Numbered from the stretch's first letter, positions 20,150 through 29,314 are shown. The stretch: DNA of 64,000 nucleotides from Chitinophagales bacterium (GCA_025353485.1 JANXQO010000007.1:1-64000); one strand, 5' to 3'. Notes: generated by a model not told the origin, from the letters alone. Numbers and translations are program-made.

Positions 20150-20176
20150 ATTGCATTATTCAATGCAATTTTTTTA
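20150..20176 (+). terminator. Rho-independent terminator-like hairpin
   Basis: ATTGCATT-attc-AATGCAAT followed by a T run. Confidence 0.5.
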
Positions 20177-20252
20177 CAAATTTTCTGTTATTAATAAGTA
20201 ACGGGATTAACCTGTTGCAATCCAGGCATCATTATAAAAACCAGGCAAACCA

Positions 20253-23200
20253 ATGGTAGTCCGTAAAGCAGTTAACTGCAAATGGCTTCTGTTTATTATT
20301 TTATTTTCCCATACAATTATTTGCAGGGCACAGTTAAATGCTAATTTTTCAGCAACACCCCTATCCGGTTGTGTACCTCTTCTTGTAAATTTTACTGATC
20401 TGTCTACCGGCAATCCTACAAGCTGGCAATGGGATCTTGGAAATGGTACTATTTCTTTTTTAAAAAACCCTGCAGTTACTTATTTTGTGCCGGGTCAATA
20501 CAATATAAAGTTGATTATAACTAACGCAGGTGGTTCTAAACAGATTATAAAAAACCAATTTATTACAGTGTACGCAGTACCTGTTATAAATTTTGTTGGC
20601 ACTCCTGCAAATGGATGTTTTCCTTTGCCGGTACAATTCACTAATCAAAGCGTTGCAGGCAGCGGCAGTATAAATACATGGGAATGGGATTTTGGGGACG
20701 GTAATCTTTCATCCATTCAAAGCCCGCCACACACTTACCTTGGCGCAGGAAACTTTAATGTATCATTAAGAGTAACTAATTCGTTTGGTTGTGTTACTAC
20801 AGTTACCAAGCCCCAATATATACAGATAGGAAACGGCGCCAAAGCAGGCTTCACATTTACAGCTCCAAATTCGTGTACTGCTCCTTCTACAGTAAATTTT
20901 ACAAATACATCTACCGGAAGTGGAGGTATCCTTACCTATCAATGGGATTTTGGTGATGGTACAACATCTGTGTCAAATAATCCTATACATACTTATACAT
21001 CGGGTGGAACTTATACAGTAAAACTGATCACAATTAATCCTACAGGATGTAGTGATACGATTGTGAAAGTAAATGCAATTACCTTCGGCAATGTAAAAGC
21101 AGACTTTTCATTTCCTGCAATTATTTGCGAAAGCACTCCTATAAATATTAATAATACCAGTACGCCTGTACCTGCAAACGTTACATGGGATTTTGGTGAT
21201 GGTACCGGTTCTAACATAATTAATCCAACTAAAACATATAATACGGCAGGCAGTTTTATTATTAAGCTGGTTGCAGGCTTTGGAGCATGTGCAGACTCTG
21301 TTTTAAAACCAATAATTGTTTTGCCTAAGCCATCCATAAGTTTTGCTGCAGATAAAACAACTTCATGTGCAGCGCGATTAACTGTAAATTTTACCAGTAT
21401 AGTTACAGCAGGTAATTTTTACATTTGGGATTTTGGTGATGGCACCACTTCTACTCTGCAAAATCCTACACACACTTATACTTCATTGGGTGTTTATGAT
21501 GTAAAACTTGTGGGAACAAATGCCGGCGGATGTAAAGACTCTTTAATTAAACCGGGATACATAAGACTTCAGACACCAACAGTAAGTATTCCGGGTTTGC
21601 CATTTAAAGATTGTGCACCTCTCACTTTTGCATTTAATGCCGCAATAAATGCTGTTGATTCTGTAGTAAGCTATCAATGGGATTTTGGAGATGGCACTAC
21701 TTCAACACTTGCTAATCCTGCACATACTTTTGCTGCAGGTAGTTACACAATTAATGTAACAATAATCACATCCGGAGGATGTACAGTTACAACATCAGTA
21801 GTAAATGGAATTATTGCCGGCACCAGACTTAATGTAAACTTTACGGCAACACCAAGGAATGTATGTGCAAAAATTCCTGTAGTTTTTACAGACCTGACAA
21901 CAGGTGGAATAGCTGATAAATGGCTTTGGTTTTTTGGAGATGGTTCAAGTTCTGCCGATCAAAATCCTACACATGCTTACCAGGATACCGGCTATTTTGA
22001 TGTTACATTAATTGTTTGGAATAATGGCTGCCCTGATACTTTAAAATTTTTACAATACATACACATTAGCCCCCCTATTGCCATATTTACTGTTTTAACT
22101 GATTGTTCTATTCCAAAACAAAGAGAATTTGTTGACAATTCAATTGGTGCTGATACATGGCAATGGGATTTTGGTGATGGAACAAGTTCAACATTACAAA
22201 ATCCTCCCATACACATCTATGCAGACACAGGTACATACAATGTTACACTCACAGTAAGCAATTTTATAACCGGGTGTTCTCACAATCAAACACAAACGGT
22301 AGTTATAGTAATTGAAAAAGCAGATTTTATTGCAAGTGATACAAGTGTATGTACTGGTTCAGGCGTGGATTTTCAGGCAATAAATATAAATGCTGCAAAT
22401 GTTAGTACATACTATTGGAAATTTGGAGATGGTGTTGAAGCCTTCGACAATTCTTTAGTAAACCATGTTTATACTAAAGCAGGTAAGTATAGTGTTACGC
22501 TTGTGATTAATAATAAGATTGGCTGCAAAGACAGCGTAGTAAAAGATCTTTACATCAAGGTTGGAAACCCCATTGCATCATTTAAAAGCAGCACACCGGG
22601 CATATGTGTAAATAATGCAATAATTTTTACTGACAGTTCATCTGCTGATGGGTATCCAATACAAAATTGGGTATGGAATTTTGGTGATGGAATTACGCAA
22701 ACATATACAGCACCACCTTTTCAGCATTCGTATGCTGCGCCGGGAGTTTATTCAGTTACACTTACTGTAGTTGATAGTAAGGGATGTTCAGATAGTGTAA
22801 TGCAAACAAATGCATTAATTATTTCAAAGCCTGCAGCAGATTTTATTTCGGCAGATACCTTGTCGTGCCATTCCCAGGTAATCAGTTTTACTAATTTATC
22901 AACCGGGCCTAATCTTACTTATAATTGGGATTTTGGTGATGGAACTGTATCCGCAGCAGTAAACCCAGTACATCAATATACAACCCAGGGCACGTACACC
23001 ATTAGCCTCACCATAACTGATCAATATGGATGTACAGATAAAGTTGTAAAAAATAATTATGTAACACTGGCAGATCCTAAAGCAGATTTTTTGCTTAGCG
23101 ATTCTGTAAGTACCTGTCCGCCGCTGGTTATTACATTTACAAATCTTTCAAAAAATTTTAGTACCCGTACATGGGATTTTGGTGATGGTACATCTTCTTC

Positions 23201-25061
23201 ATTGGATAATCCTACGCATTTTTATTCAACCTCCGGAACCTATGATATTGTATTAACGGTTACGGGATACAATGGATGTATTGACACAAAAACAAAACAG
23301 GTAATAGTGAGAGGGCCAAATGGATCTTTTACTTATACAAACATTACAGGTTGCAATCCTTTAACAACAAATTTCACCGGTAAAACAAAAGATAATATAT
23401 CATTCATTTGGGATTATAATGATGGTGCAACATTATCAACTCCTGATTCTGTTGTTTCGCATACATACACAAACCCCGGATTCTATTTGCCTAAAATGAT
23501 ATTGGTAGATGCAGCCGGTTGCCAGGTACCAATTGTGGGAATAGATACTATTAAAGTGTATGGAATAAAAGCTGATTTCAGCAGTACAACAACTACATTA
23601 TGCGATTCAGGTTATATAACTTTTAATGATCAAAGCACGAGCAATGATATAATCAAAGGCTATCTTTGGAACTTTGGTGATGGTGCTACATCCACTCAAA
23701 AAAATCCTGTTCATTCTTATACTTCAACCGGAAATTATATTACCAGTTTAAAAGTTACTACCCAGGCAGGTTGTACAGATACAATACAAAATCCTGCACC
23801 AATAAAAATTGTTGCCAGTCCAAAAATTGGCATCACATCAAATAACGGAGTTTGCATTCCGGCAGCAATAACTTTTTCTGCACAAATATTAGTACCGGAT
23901 ACTTCTTCTTTTAAATGGAGCTGGAATTTTGGCAATGGCAAAATATCAACACAGCAAAATCCTCCGGCACAAATTTATTTTGGAGCAGGCACTTTTACCG
24001 TTAAAGCCATAGTAACTAACAGCAGCGGATGTAAGGATACGGCAACCAAAATAATTCAAACATTTCCTTTACCACCTATAAAAGCAAATGCCGATTCAGT
24101 TGTGTGCCTGGGGCAAACTATAAATTTAAATGTGAACGGCGCCGTGTCTTATACCTGGTTTCCTTCTACAGGTTTATCGTGTACTAATTGCGCAAACCCT
24201 GTTGCAAAGCCGGATAGTAATACGCAGTACATGGTTAAAGGAACAAGCGTTAATGGATGCATCGCATGGGATACGGTACTACTTTCAGTAAGACTTCCTT
24301 TTAAAATGCAGGTTAGCAATGGCGATAGTTTATGTAAAGGAAGATCTGCACAGCTTTTCGCCAGTGGTGCAGCAATATATTTATGGACTCCGGCAGCAGG
24401 GCTTAATAATGCAACAATTCCAAATCCTGTTGCCACCCCTTTATCAACTACAAATTATTTGGTAATTGGTAGTGATGATAAAGGATGTTTTAAAGATTCT
24501 GCATTTGTACCACTGAAAGTTTCCCCACTGCCAACGGTAGATGCAGGTAATGATAAAACAATTAATGTTGGTCAGACACTTGATCTGGATCCAATTCTTT
24601 CGTCTGATGTTATCAACACAGTATGGACGCCAACATCCGGAATTTTTAGAAACAGGTTTCCCGGAATAACCGTTAAGCCACCTCAAACGATAGAATATAC
24701 AGTGGAAGTAACAAACCAGGGAGGATGTAAAGCCCGTGATAAGGTTACGGTGTATGTGTTGTGTAATAATGCGAATGTTTTTATACCCAATACATTTTCG
24801 CCAAATAGTGATGGGGCAAATGACATTTTTTATCCAAGAGGCACCGGTGTATTCAGCATCAAAACCTTCAAAATATTTAACCGCTGGGGCGAAGTGGTTT
24901 TTGAAAGAGCAAACTTTAATGCCAATGATGCCTCTGCAGGATGGGATGGAACTTTTAAAGGAACTAAATTAAATCCTGATGTATTTGTTTATATGATTGA
25001 TATACTCTGCGAAAATAATACTGTGTTAACTTATAAAGGAAATGTAGCACTGATTAAATAA
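20253..25061 (+). CDS. PKD-domain repeat adhesin-like protein with gliding motility-associated (T9SS type B) C-terminal domain
   Basis: 1602 aa; about 15 W(D/N)FGDGT-type PKD motifs; C-terminal NVFIPNTFSPNSDGANDIFYPRGTG..FNRWGEVVFERANF..GWDGTFKGTKLNPDVFVYMI. Confidence 0.93.
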   Translation: MVVRKAVNCKWLLFIILFSHTIICRAQLNANFSATPLSGCVPLLVNFTDLSTGNPTSWQWDLGNGTISFLKNPAVTYFVPGQYNIKLIITNAGGSKQIIKNQFITVYAVPVINFVGTPANGCFPLPVQFTNQSVAGSGSINTWEWDFGDGNLSSIQSPPHTYLGAGNFNVSLRVTNSFGCVTTVTKPQYIQIGNGAKAGFTFTAPNSCTAPSTVNFTNTSTGSGGILTYQWDFGDGTTSVSNNPIHTYTSGGTYTVKLITINPTGCSDTIVKVNAITFGNVKADFSFPAIICESTPININNTSTPVPANVTWDFGDGTGSNIINPTKTYNTAGSFIIKLVAGFGACADSVLKPIIVLPKPSISFAADKTTSCAARLTVNFTSIVTAGNFYIWDFGDGTTSTLQNPTHTYTSLGVYDVKLVGTNAGGCKDSLIKPGYIRLQTPTVSIPGLPFKDCAPLTFAFNAAINAVDSVVSYQWDFGDGTTSTLANPAHTFAAGSYTINVTIITSGGCTVTTSVVNGIIAGTRLNVNFTATPRNVCAKIPVVFTDLTTGGIADKWLWFFGDGSSSADQNPTHAYQDTGYFDVTLIVWNNGCPDTLKFLQYIHISPPIAIFTVLTDCSIPKQREFVDNSIGADTWQWDFGDGTSSTLQNPPIHIYADTGTYNVTLTVSNFITGCSHNQTQTVVIVIEKADFIASDTSVCTGSGVDFQAININAANVSTYYWKFGDGVEAFDNSLVNHVYTKAGKYSVTLVINNKIGCKDSVVKDLYIKVGNPIASFKSSTPGICVNNAIIFTDSSSADGYPIQNWVWNFGDGITQTYTAPPFQHSYAAPGVYSVTLTVVDSKGCSDSVMQTNALIISKPAADFISADTLSCHSQVISFTNLSTGPNLTYNWDFGDGTVSAAVNPVHQYTTQGTYTISLTITDQYGCTDKVVKNNYVTLADPKADFLLSDSVSTCPPLVITFTNLSKNFSTRTWDFGDGTSSSLDNPTHFYSTSGTYDIVLTVTGYNGCIDTKTKQVIVRGPNGSFTYTNITGCNPLTTNFTGKTKDNISFIWDYNDGATLSTPDSVVSHTYTNPGFYLPKMILVDAAGCQVPIVGIDTIKVYGIKADFSSTTTTLCDSGYITFNDQSTSNDIIKGYLWNFGDGATSTQKNPVHSYTSTGNYITSLKVTTQAGCTDTIQNPAPIKIVASPKIGITSNNGVCIPAAITFSAQILVPDTSSFKWSWNFGNGKISTQQNPPAQIYFGAGTFTVKAIVTNSSGCKDTATKIIQTFPLPPIKANADSVVCLGQTINLNVNGAVSYTWFPSTGLSCTNCANPVAKPDSNTQYMVKGTSVNGCIAWDTVLLSVRLPFKMQVSNGDSLCKGRSAQLFASGAAIYLWTPAAGLNNATIPNPVATPLSTTNYLVIGSDDKGCFKDSAFVPLKVSPLPTVDAGNDKTINVGQTLDLDPILSSDVINTVWTPTSGIFRNRFPGITVKPPQTIEYTVEVTNQGGCKARDKVTVYVLCNNANVFIPNTFSPNSDGANDIFYPRGTGVFSIKTFKIFNRWGEVVFERANFNANDASAGWDGTFKGTKLNPDVFVYMIDILCENNTVLTYKGNVALIK

Positions 25062-25090
25062 AAGCGCTTGGTTTTATAATGATTGCAACT

Positions 25091-25116
25091 GGCTGATATT
25101 TTTCAGCCTTTTGCTT
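25091..25116 (+). terminator. Terminator after the PKD protein gene
   Basis: GGCTGA-tattttt-TCAGCC-TTTTGCTTTT. Confidence 0.65.
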
Positions 25117-25293
25117 TTGTAGCTGACGGTCTACAGTTAAATATCCAATATTTAAAATGCATTCCTAAATGGCAGTGCCTGAATATATTTATTCATAAAA
25201 AAAAATAAAAAGAAGATTTTATTTTAAAATAAAATTACTGTTACAGCGTTTACATTTTGATAACTCTTGTTGTCGCCTATCCAAATCCTGAAC

Positions 25294-26331
25294 ATGAAAA
25301 ACATTTTGCACAAAGTTTTTTTCTGCATATTTATCATCCTCCTCATTTCTTATTCAGGATTTTCGCAGGATATACATTTTTCACAATTTTTTGAAACACC
25401 ATTGCTTCGTAACCCGGCCCTGGCAGGTATTTTTTCCGGAGACCTGAGAGTACAGGGGGTTTACCGCACACAATGGGGTAGTGTTACAGTACCTTATCAA
25501 ACAGGCTCTGTTAATGCAGAATATAAATTACCGGTTGGAAAAACTAATGATTTTATAAGTATTGGCGGCGAAGTATTGTATGATAAAGCCGGAACAGTTG
25601 CACTAACCGCTACGCATGTTTTGCCCACAGTTAATTACCATAAATCTTTAAGCGAAGCAAAAAATATGTACCTCTCACTTGGCTTTATGGGTGGTATTGT
25701 TCAAAGAAGAATTGACCGTTCAAAAATAACAACCAACAGCCAATATAGTGGTACGGGGTATGATGGAACTTTAAATAATGGTGAAACTTTTCCAAATTCA
25801 GGATACACTTATTTTGATGGGAGTGTAGGAATAAGCTTTAACTCGCAGGTGGGTGAAAGTGTGGATGATAATCTTTTTATAGGTGCCGCTTACCATCACG
25901 TAAATCATTCTAATAAAATTTCTTTTTATCAAAACCCGTTAATAGAGCTAATGCCAAAATGGGTTTTTTCTGCAGGGCTTCGCATGGGAGTTACTGATTA
26001 TTCATATATCACTTTTCATGGAGATTATTCTAAACAGGGTACAAGCACAGAAACCATAGGAGGCGTATTATATTCATACAAACTGGATGACCCTGCTGAT
26101 CCAAAATATGTTTTTTCGGCAGGTGCATTTTTAAGATGGAAAGATGCAATGATTCCTGTAGCAAAAATGGAGTTTAAACCTATTACCATATCAGTTAGTT
26201 ACGATGCAAATGTTTCTCAATTAAAAGCTGCCAGCAATGGCCGTGGTGGTTTTGAGATGTCCCTATCATACCAAACTTTTTTTGACAGATATAATTCTTC
26301 ACAAGACAAAACCCGCTGTCCAAGATTTTAA
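25294..26331 (+). CDS. PorP/SprF family type IX secretion system membrane protein
   Basis: QDIHFSQFFETPLLRNPALAGIFSGDLRVQGVYRTQW start typical of PorP/SprF; ORF track 25267 starts at TTG, ATG at 25294 preferred. Confidence 0.9.
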   Translation: MKNILHKVFFCIFIILLISYSGFSQDIHFSQFFETPLLRNPALAGIFSGDLRVQGVYRTQWGSVTVPYQTGSVNAEYKLPVGKTNDFISIGGEVLYDKAGTVALTATHVLPTVNYHKSLSEAKNMYLSLGFMGGIVQRRIDRSKITTNSQYSGTGYDGTLNNGETFPNSGYTYFDGSVGISFNSQVGESVDDNLFIGAAYHHVNHSNKISFYQNPLIELMPKWVFSAGLRMGVTDYSYITFHGDYSKQGTSTETIGGVLYSYKLDDPADPKYVFSAGAFLRWKDAMIPVAKMEFKPITISVSYDANVSQLKAASNGRGGFEMSLSYQTFFDRYNSSQDKTRCPRF

Positions 26332-26404
26332 GCCTGCAATCCATGTTCTTCTAAGTGTCCAACGCATAAGAACTTTTAATTTTGGATTGTTTGGATGAGA
26401 ATAA

Positions 26405-26432
26405 CCTCTCCGTTAATCAGGAGGGGTTTTCT
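26405..26432 (+). terminator. Terminator after the PorP/SprF gene
   Basis: CCTCTCC..GGAGGGGTTTTCTT. Confidence 0.6.
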
Positions 26433-26436
26433 TAAT

Positions 26437-26464
26437 GCCCCTATCCCCTGAAGGGGGAAATAGC
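26437..26464. repeat. P-type GC hairpin repeat GCCCCTATCCCCTGAAGGGGGAA
   Basis: Near-identical to the reverse complement of 37226-37252. Confidence 0.7.
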
Positions 26465-26525
26465 ATAGATCATATAGAAGGAAAGATAGCGTATAGATAA
26501 ATTTTCTTTCTGTTATTTTTGAAGG

Positions 26526-27464
26526 ATGACAATTGATGAACTATATAAACATTTTGTTGAGCAATTAAAAATAATTTATGATGAAAGAGAATCTGCCAAT
26601 ATAGCTGACTGGGTTTTTGAAAGCATTACAAATAGTAAAAGGTTAGATAGAATTTTAGATAAACAAAAGCAATTAAGTAATTCAAAAATTAAAGAGTTGA
26701 ATACAGCGCTGCAGAAGCTTTTAGCGCACAAGCCTGTACAATATGTTTTAGGAGAAGCATGGTTTTATAAAATGAAATTGTTTGTGAATGAACACGTACT
26801 GATACCAAGACCGGAGACGGAAGAATTGGTAGAATGGGTGGTAGAAGATGTACGAGGTACGGGGTATGATATACGAAGTGTTGAAGATGTACGAGGTACG
26901 GGGTACGATGTACGAAGTAAGAAATCTATCAACATCCAACATCGTACATCTAACATCGTACATATTCTTGATATTGGAACCGGAAGCGGATGCATTGCTA
27001 TTGCATTGAAAAAAGAATTACCCGATGCAGAAATTTTTGCAATTGATGTTAGCGAAGAGGCTTTACATGTTGCAAAAAAAAATGCAGAAAATAAAAATGC
27101 ACCAATCAATTTTTTGCAAATAGATTTTCTAAATGAAGGATCATGCACATCATTACCATTATTTAATATTATAATTAGTAACCCGCCATACATTCCCGAA
27201 AATGAAAAAAGCAAGCTTGCTAAAAACGTTGTTGACCACGAACCGCATATTGCATTGTTTGTAAAAAATGACTACCCCTTTATTTTTTACAAAGAGATCG
27301 TATTTTTTGCTGAAAGGCATTTAATACAAACAGGAAAAATATTTGTTGAAGTGCATGAAAATTATGCAAAAGAAGTACAACAAATATTTGCTGATAAAAA
27401 TTTTACAACAGAAATTAGAAAAGATATTTACGGAAGAGAAAGAATGGTTTGTGCTTATAAATAA
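26526..27464 (+). CDS. prmC: Peptide chain release factor N(5)-glutamine methyltransferase
   Basis: 312 aa; LIPRPETEELVEW, ILDIGTGSGCIAIALKKELP, SNPPYIP; contains an in-frame ~40 aa repeat-derived insertion. Confidence 0.94.
   Translation: MTIDELYKHFVEQLKIIYDERESANIADWVFESITNSKRLDRILDKQKQLSNSKIKELNTALQKLLAHKPVQYVLGEAWFYKMKLFVNEHVLIPRPETEELVEWVVEDVRGTGYDIRSVEDVRGTGYDVRSKKSINIQHRTSNIVHILDIGTGSGCIAIALKKELPDAEIFAIDVSEEALHVAKKNAENKNAPINFLQIDFLNEGSCTSLPLFNIIISNPPYIPENEKSKLAKNVVDHEPHIALFVKNDYPFIFYKEIVFFAERHLIQTGKIFVEVHENYAKEVQQIFADKNFTTEIRKDIYGRERMVCAYK
26844..26963. repeat. Heptamer repeat H1 (GATGTAC family) in frame within prmC, including a 39-nt tandem duplication and an inverted arm
   Basis: VEDVRGTGYDIRS VEDVRGTGYDVRS; right arm catccaacatcgtacatctaacatcgtacat. 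Confidence 0.9.
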
Positions 27465-27476
27465 TTTATTTCCTTT

Positions 27477-27603
27477 TAATCCCAAAAATCATGGTTCAGA
27501 TAAAAGTAAAACAGAAATTAAAAAAGATATTTACCAAAGAGAAAGAATGATCAAAGCTTATAGATAAGAAATCCTCTAATCTTCAAATCCAAAAAATCAT
27601 AGT
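27477..27603. repeat. Two O1-type arms flanking a duplicated prmC 3' tail
   Basis: TTTTAATCCCAAAAATCATGGTTCAGA (27477-27500) and AAATCCTCTAATCTTCAAATCCAAAAAATCATAGT (27570-27603). Confidence 0.7.
27499..27567 (+). pseudogene. Duplicated prmC 3' tail (SDKSKTEIKKDIYQRERMIKAYR*)
   Basis: Compare prmC C-terminus ADKNFTTEIRKDIYGRERMVCAYK* at 27393-27464. Confidence 0.85.
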
Positions 27604-28008
27604 TTATTTTTGCCCTGCAACTGATGCCGATGTTGTGGCTCCTAATTTTTTTGCTATCTGCATTACTCTTACAATATCGCCCCAGCTAACTAATGAATCA
27701 GCGTTTACAACAACAGCTGGTTTTATGCTGTCACCTGCATGTATGTGGCCTCTCAGCGCAGACTCAAGTGAATCAAAAATAATTTTATGCTGGCCAACAT
27801 AAATATTTTTATTCTTATCAATACTTACAATTACGCTTTGCTTTGCTTTTGCATCGCTTTTTGCTTTTGGATTGCTTACTCTTATCACATTTGGATTAGC
27901 TAAAGTAGAAATTATCAAAAAGAAAAACATGAGGATGAATAATATATCATTCAGCGGACCGGTATCCAGTTCTGCATGTTGTTCCTTCAATCTTTTTCTT
28001 AAACTCAT
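27604..28008 (-). CDS. Biopolymer transporter ExbD/TolR-like
   Basis: 134 aa; LDTGPLNDILFILMFFFLIISTLANPNVI, typical ExbD N-terminal TM; follows exbB-like gene. Confidence 0.88.
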   Translation of the reverse strand: MSLRKRLKEQHAELDTGPLNDILFILMFFFLIISTLANPNVIRVSNPKAKSDAKAKQSVIVSIDKNKNIYVGQHKIIFDSLESALRGHIHAGDSIKPAVVVNADSLVSWGDIVRVMQIAKKLGATTSASVAGQK

Positions 28009-28013
28009 TTAAA

Positions 28014-28048
28014 GTTTGTAGTTTATAGTTGGTGGTTTGTAGTTTACT
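28014..28048. repeat. Heptamer repeat H3: gtttgta gtttata gttggtg gtttgta gtttact, 5 nt upstream of the exbD-like start codon
   Basis: Five consecutive period-7 units. Confidence 0.75.
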
Positions 28049-28078
28049 CTTTGTTATATGCCAGGATTTTTATTTTCC

Positions 28079-28105
28079 CATTAATCCCTAAAATCATGGT
28101 TCAGA
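28079..28105. repeat. O1 arm abutting the exbB-like stop codon
   Basis: ATTAATCCCTAAAATCATGGTTCAGAC directly next to the TAG (28106-28108, minus strand). Confidence 0.7.
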
Positions 28106-28777
28106 CTATTTTGTTGGTTCCTGTAAAATATCAATGAATTCTGCGCTGGCAACATCCATTTTATTTTCTACATGATTTATTTGTGCTGTGAGATAACTAT
28201 GAGCAATAAAGGTTAGTATACCAATGATCAAACCTGTTGCAGAAGTTATCATCTTTACATAAATACCATCAGCAATTGTATTAAAATTATATTCACTGCT
28301 TCCCGCTATTCCTTTAAATAATTGAAGCATACCAACGATAGTTCCCAGAAACCCGAATAAGGGAGCAATTCTTGCAATGATAGAAAGCACAGGCAGGTTT
28401 CTTTCCATTTTATACATTTCCAGCACTCCAACATTATCCATACTTTTCTCAATTGCATCAATGGGTTTGCCAATGCGCTGAATACCTTTATCAATCATCC
28501 TGGCTACAGGATGAGAATTATTTTTGGAAAAACTTCTTGCTGCAGTGATGTTGCCTGTTACAATGTTATCACGAATTATGCTCATAAAATTATCTTCTAT
28601 TTTACCTGCCTTACGGATGGCTATTAATCTTTCAATAAAAAAGAAAATGGCAGCTACAAGCAATAGTGCCAATGGTACCATGAGTACACCACCCTTGATT
28701 AAAATATCCCAGAGTGATTGCATTTGATGCGATGAAGCAACCGCAGTGGTGTCAGTTTGTAAAAAAAATAATTGCAT
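28106..28777 (-). CDS. MotA/TolQ/ExbB proton channel family protein
   Basis: 223 aa; LPVLSIIARIAPLFGFLGTIVGMLQLFKGIA motif. Confidence 0.93.
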   Translation of the reverse strand: MQLFFLQTDTTAVASSHQMQSLWDILIKGGVLMVPLALLLVAAIFFFIERLIAIRKAGKIEDNFMSIIRDNIVTGNITAARSFSKNNSHPVARMIDKGIQRIGKPIDAIEKSMDNVGVLEMYKMERNLPVLSIIARIAPLFGFLGTIVGMLQLFKGIAGSSEYNFNTIADGIYVKMITSATGLIIGILTFIAHSYLTAQINHVENKMDVASAEFIDILQEPTK

Positions 28778-28887
28778 GGAAATTTCGGTTTATGATCCCG
28801 CAGTTGCTGGACAGGCAAATGTAAACAGTAATCTATAAATGCCTTGTTGTGAAAATAATATTTACGTAATTGTTAACAGGTGATCTT

Positions 28888-28920
28888 AGGTGTCTGACAA
28901 CTGCAAGTTGTCTGACACCT
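28888..28920. repeat. Hairpin AGGTGTC-T-GACAAC-tgcaa-GTTGTC-T-GACACCT downstream of the cupin gene
   Basis: Inverted arms with a central T:T mismatch. Confidence 0.75.
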
Positions 28921-28927
28921 GATGCAC

Positions 28928-29314
28928 CTATGCTTCACGATTTACTAAATCCATTGAAAATGCTGGAAGGCAAACACTCCAGTATTCGCATTCTTCATCA
29001 AAAGGATTTGAGTAACGAACACGGCTTCCCTTTTTTATAAGAATACTTTGCCCTGCTGACACAATTATTTCTTCACCCCGTCCGAACGGGTCATCCGGGC
29101 TGGCATCTACTTCAAACTTTTTTTTGCCGCGGCTTATCAAAGTGTATTCATCAAACTCGGGGTTTTGATGAGGCTCACTCCAGCCGGGTGGCGCTACCAT
29201 ATGGGCTATACTCAAATTTGATGTTTGGGTAGTTGCCAAACCAAAATGCTCTTCTATTAATTTGCCATCGTTTGTTGGAACAACAAATGGTTTATCCTGC
29301 TTAAAATAATTCAT
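28928..29314 (-). CDS. Cupin-domain protein
   Basis: 128 aa; GWSEPHQNPEFDEYTLISRGKKKFEV..ILIKKGSRVRYSNPFDEECEYWSVCLPAF. Confidence 0.8.
   Translation of the reverse strand: MNYFKQDKPFVVPTNDGKLIEEHFGLATTQTSNLSIAHMVAPPGWSEPHQNPEFDEYTLISRGKKKFEVDASPDDPFGRGEEIIVSAGQSILIKKGSRVRYSNPFDEECEYWSVCLPAFSMDLVNREA

Noticed and set aside
20253-25061. Repetitive TGGGATTTTGGTGATGG units considered as a DNA repeat/CRISPR-like array
   Set aside because: They are codons of PKD domains at ~80-90 aa spacing, explained by protein repeats.
26765-27214. 149 aa minus-strand ORF inside prmC
   Set aside because: Antisense to a confident PrmC; openness is explained in part by the heptamer repeat, which has no stops on either strand.
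27343-27567. 74 aa ORF overlapping the prmC 3' end
   Set aside because: It is a frame-shifted read-through of prmC into the duplicated tail; only its last ~20 residues resemble protein. Treated as a tail duplication, not a gene.
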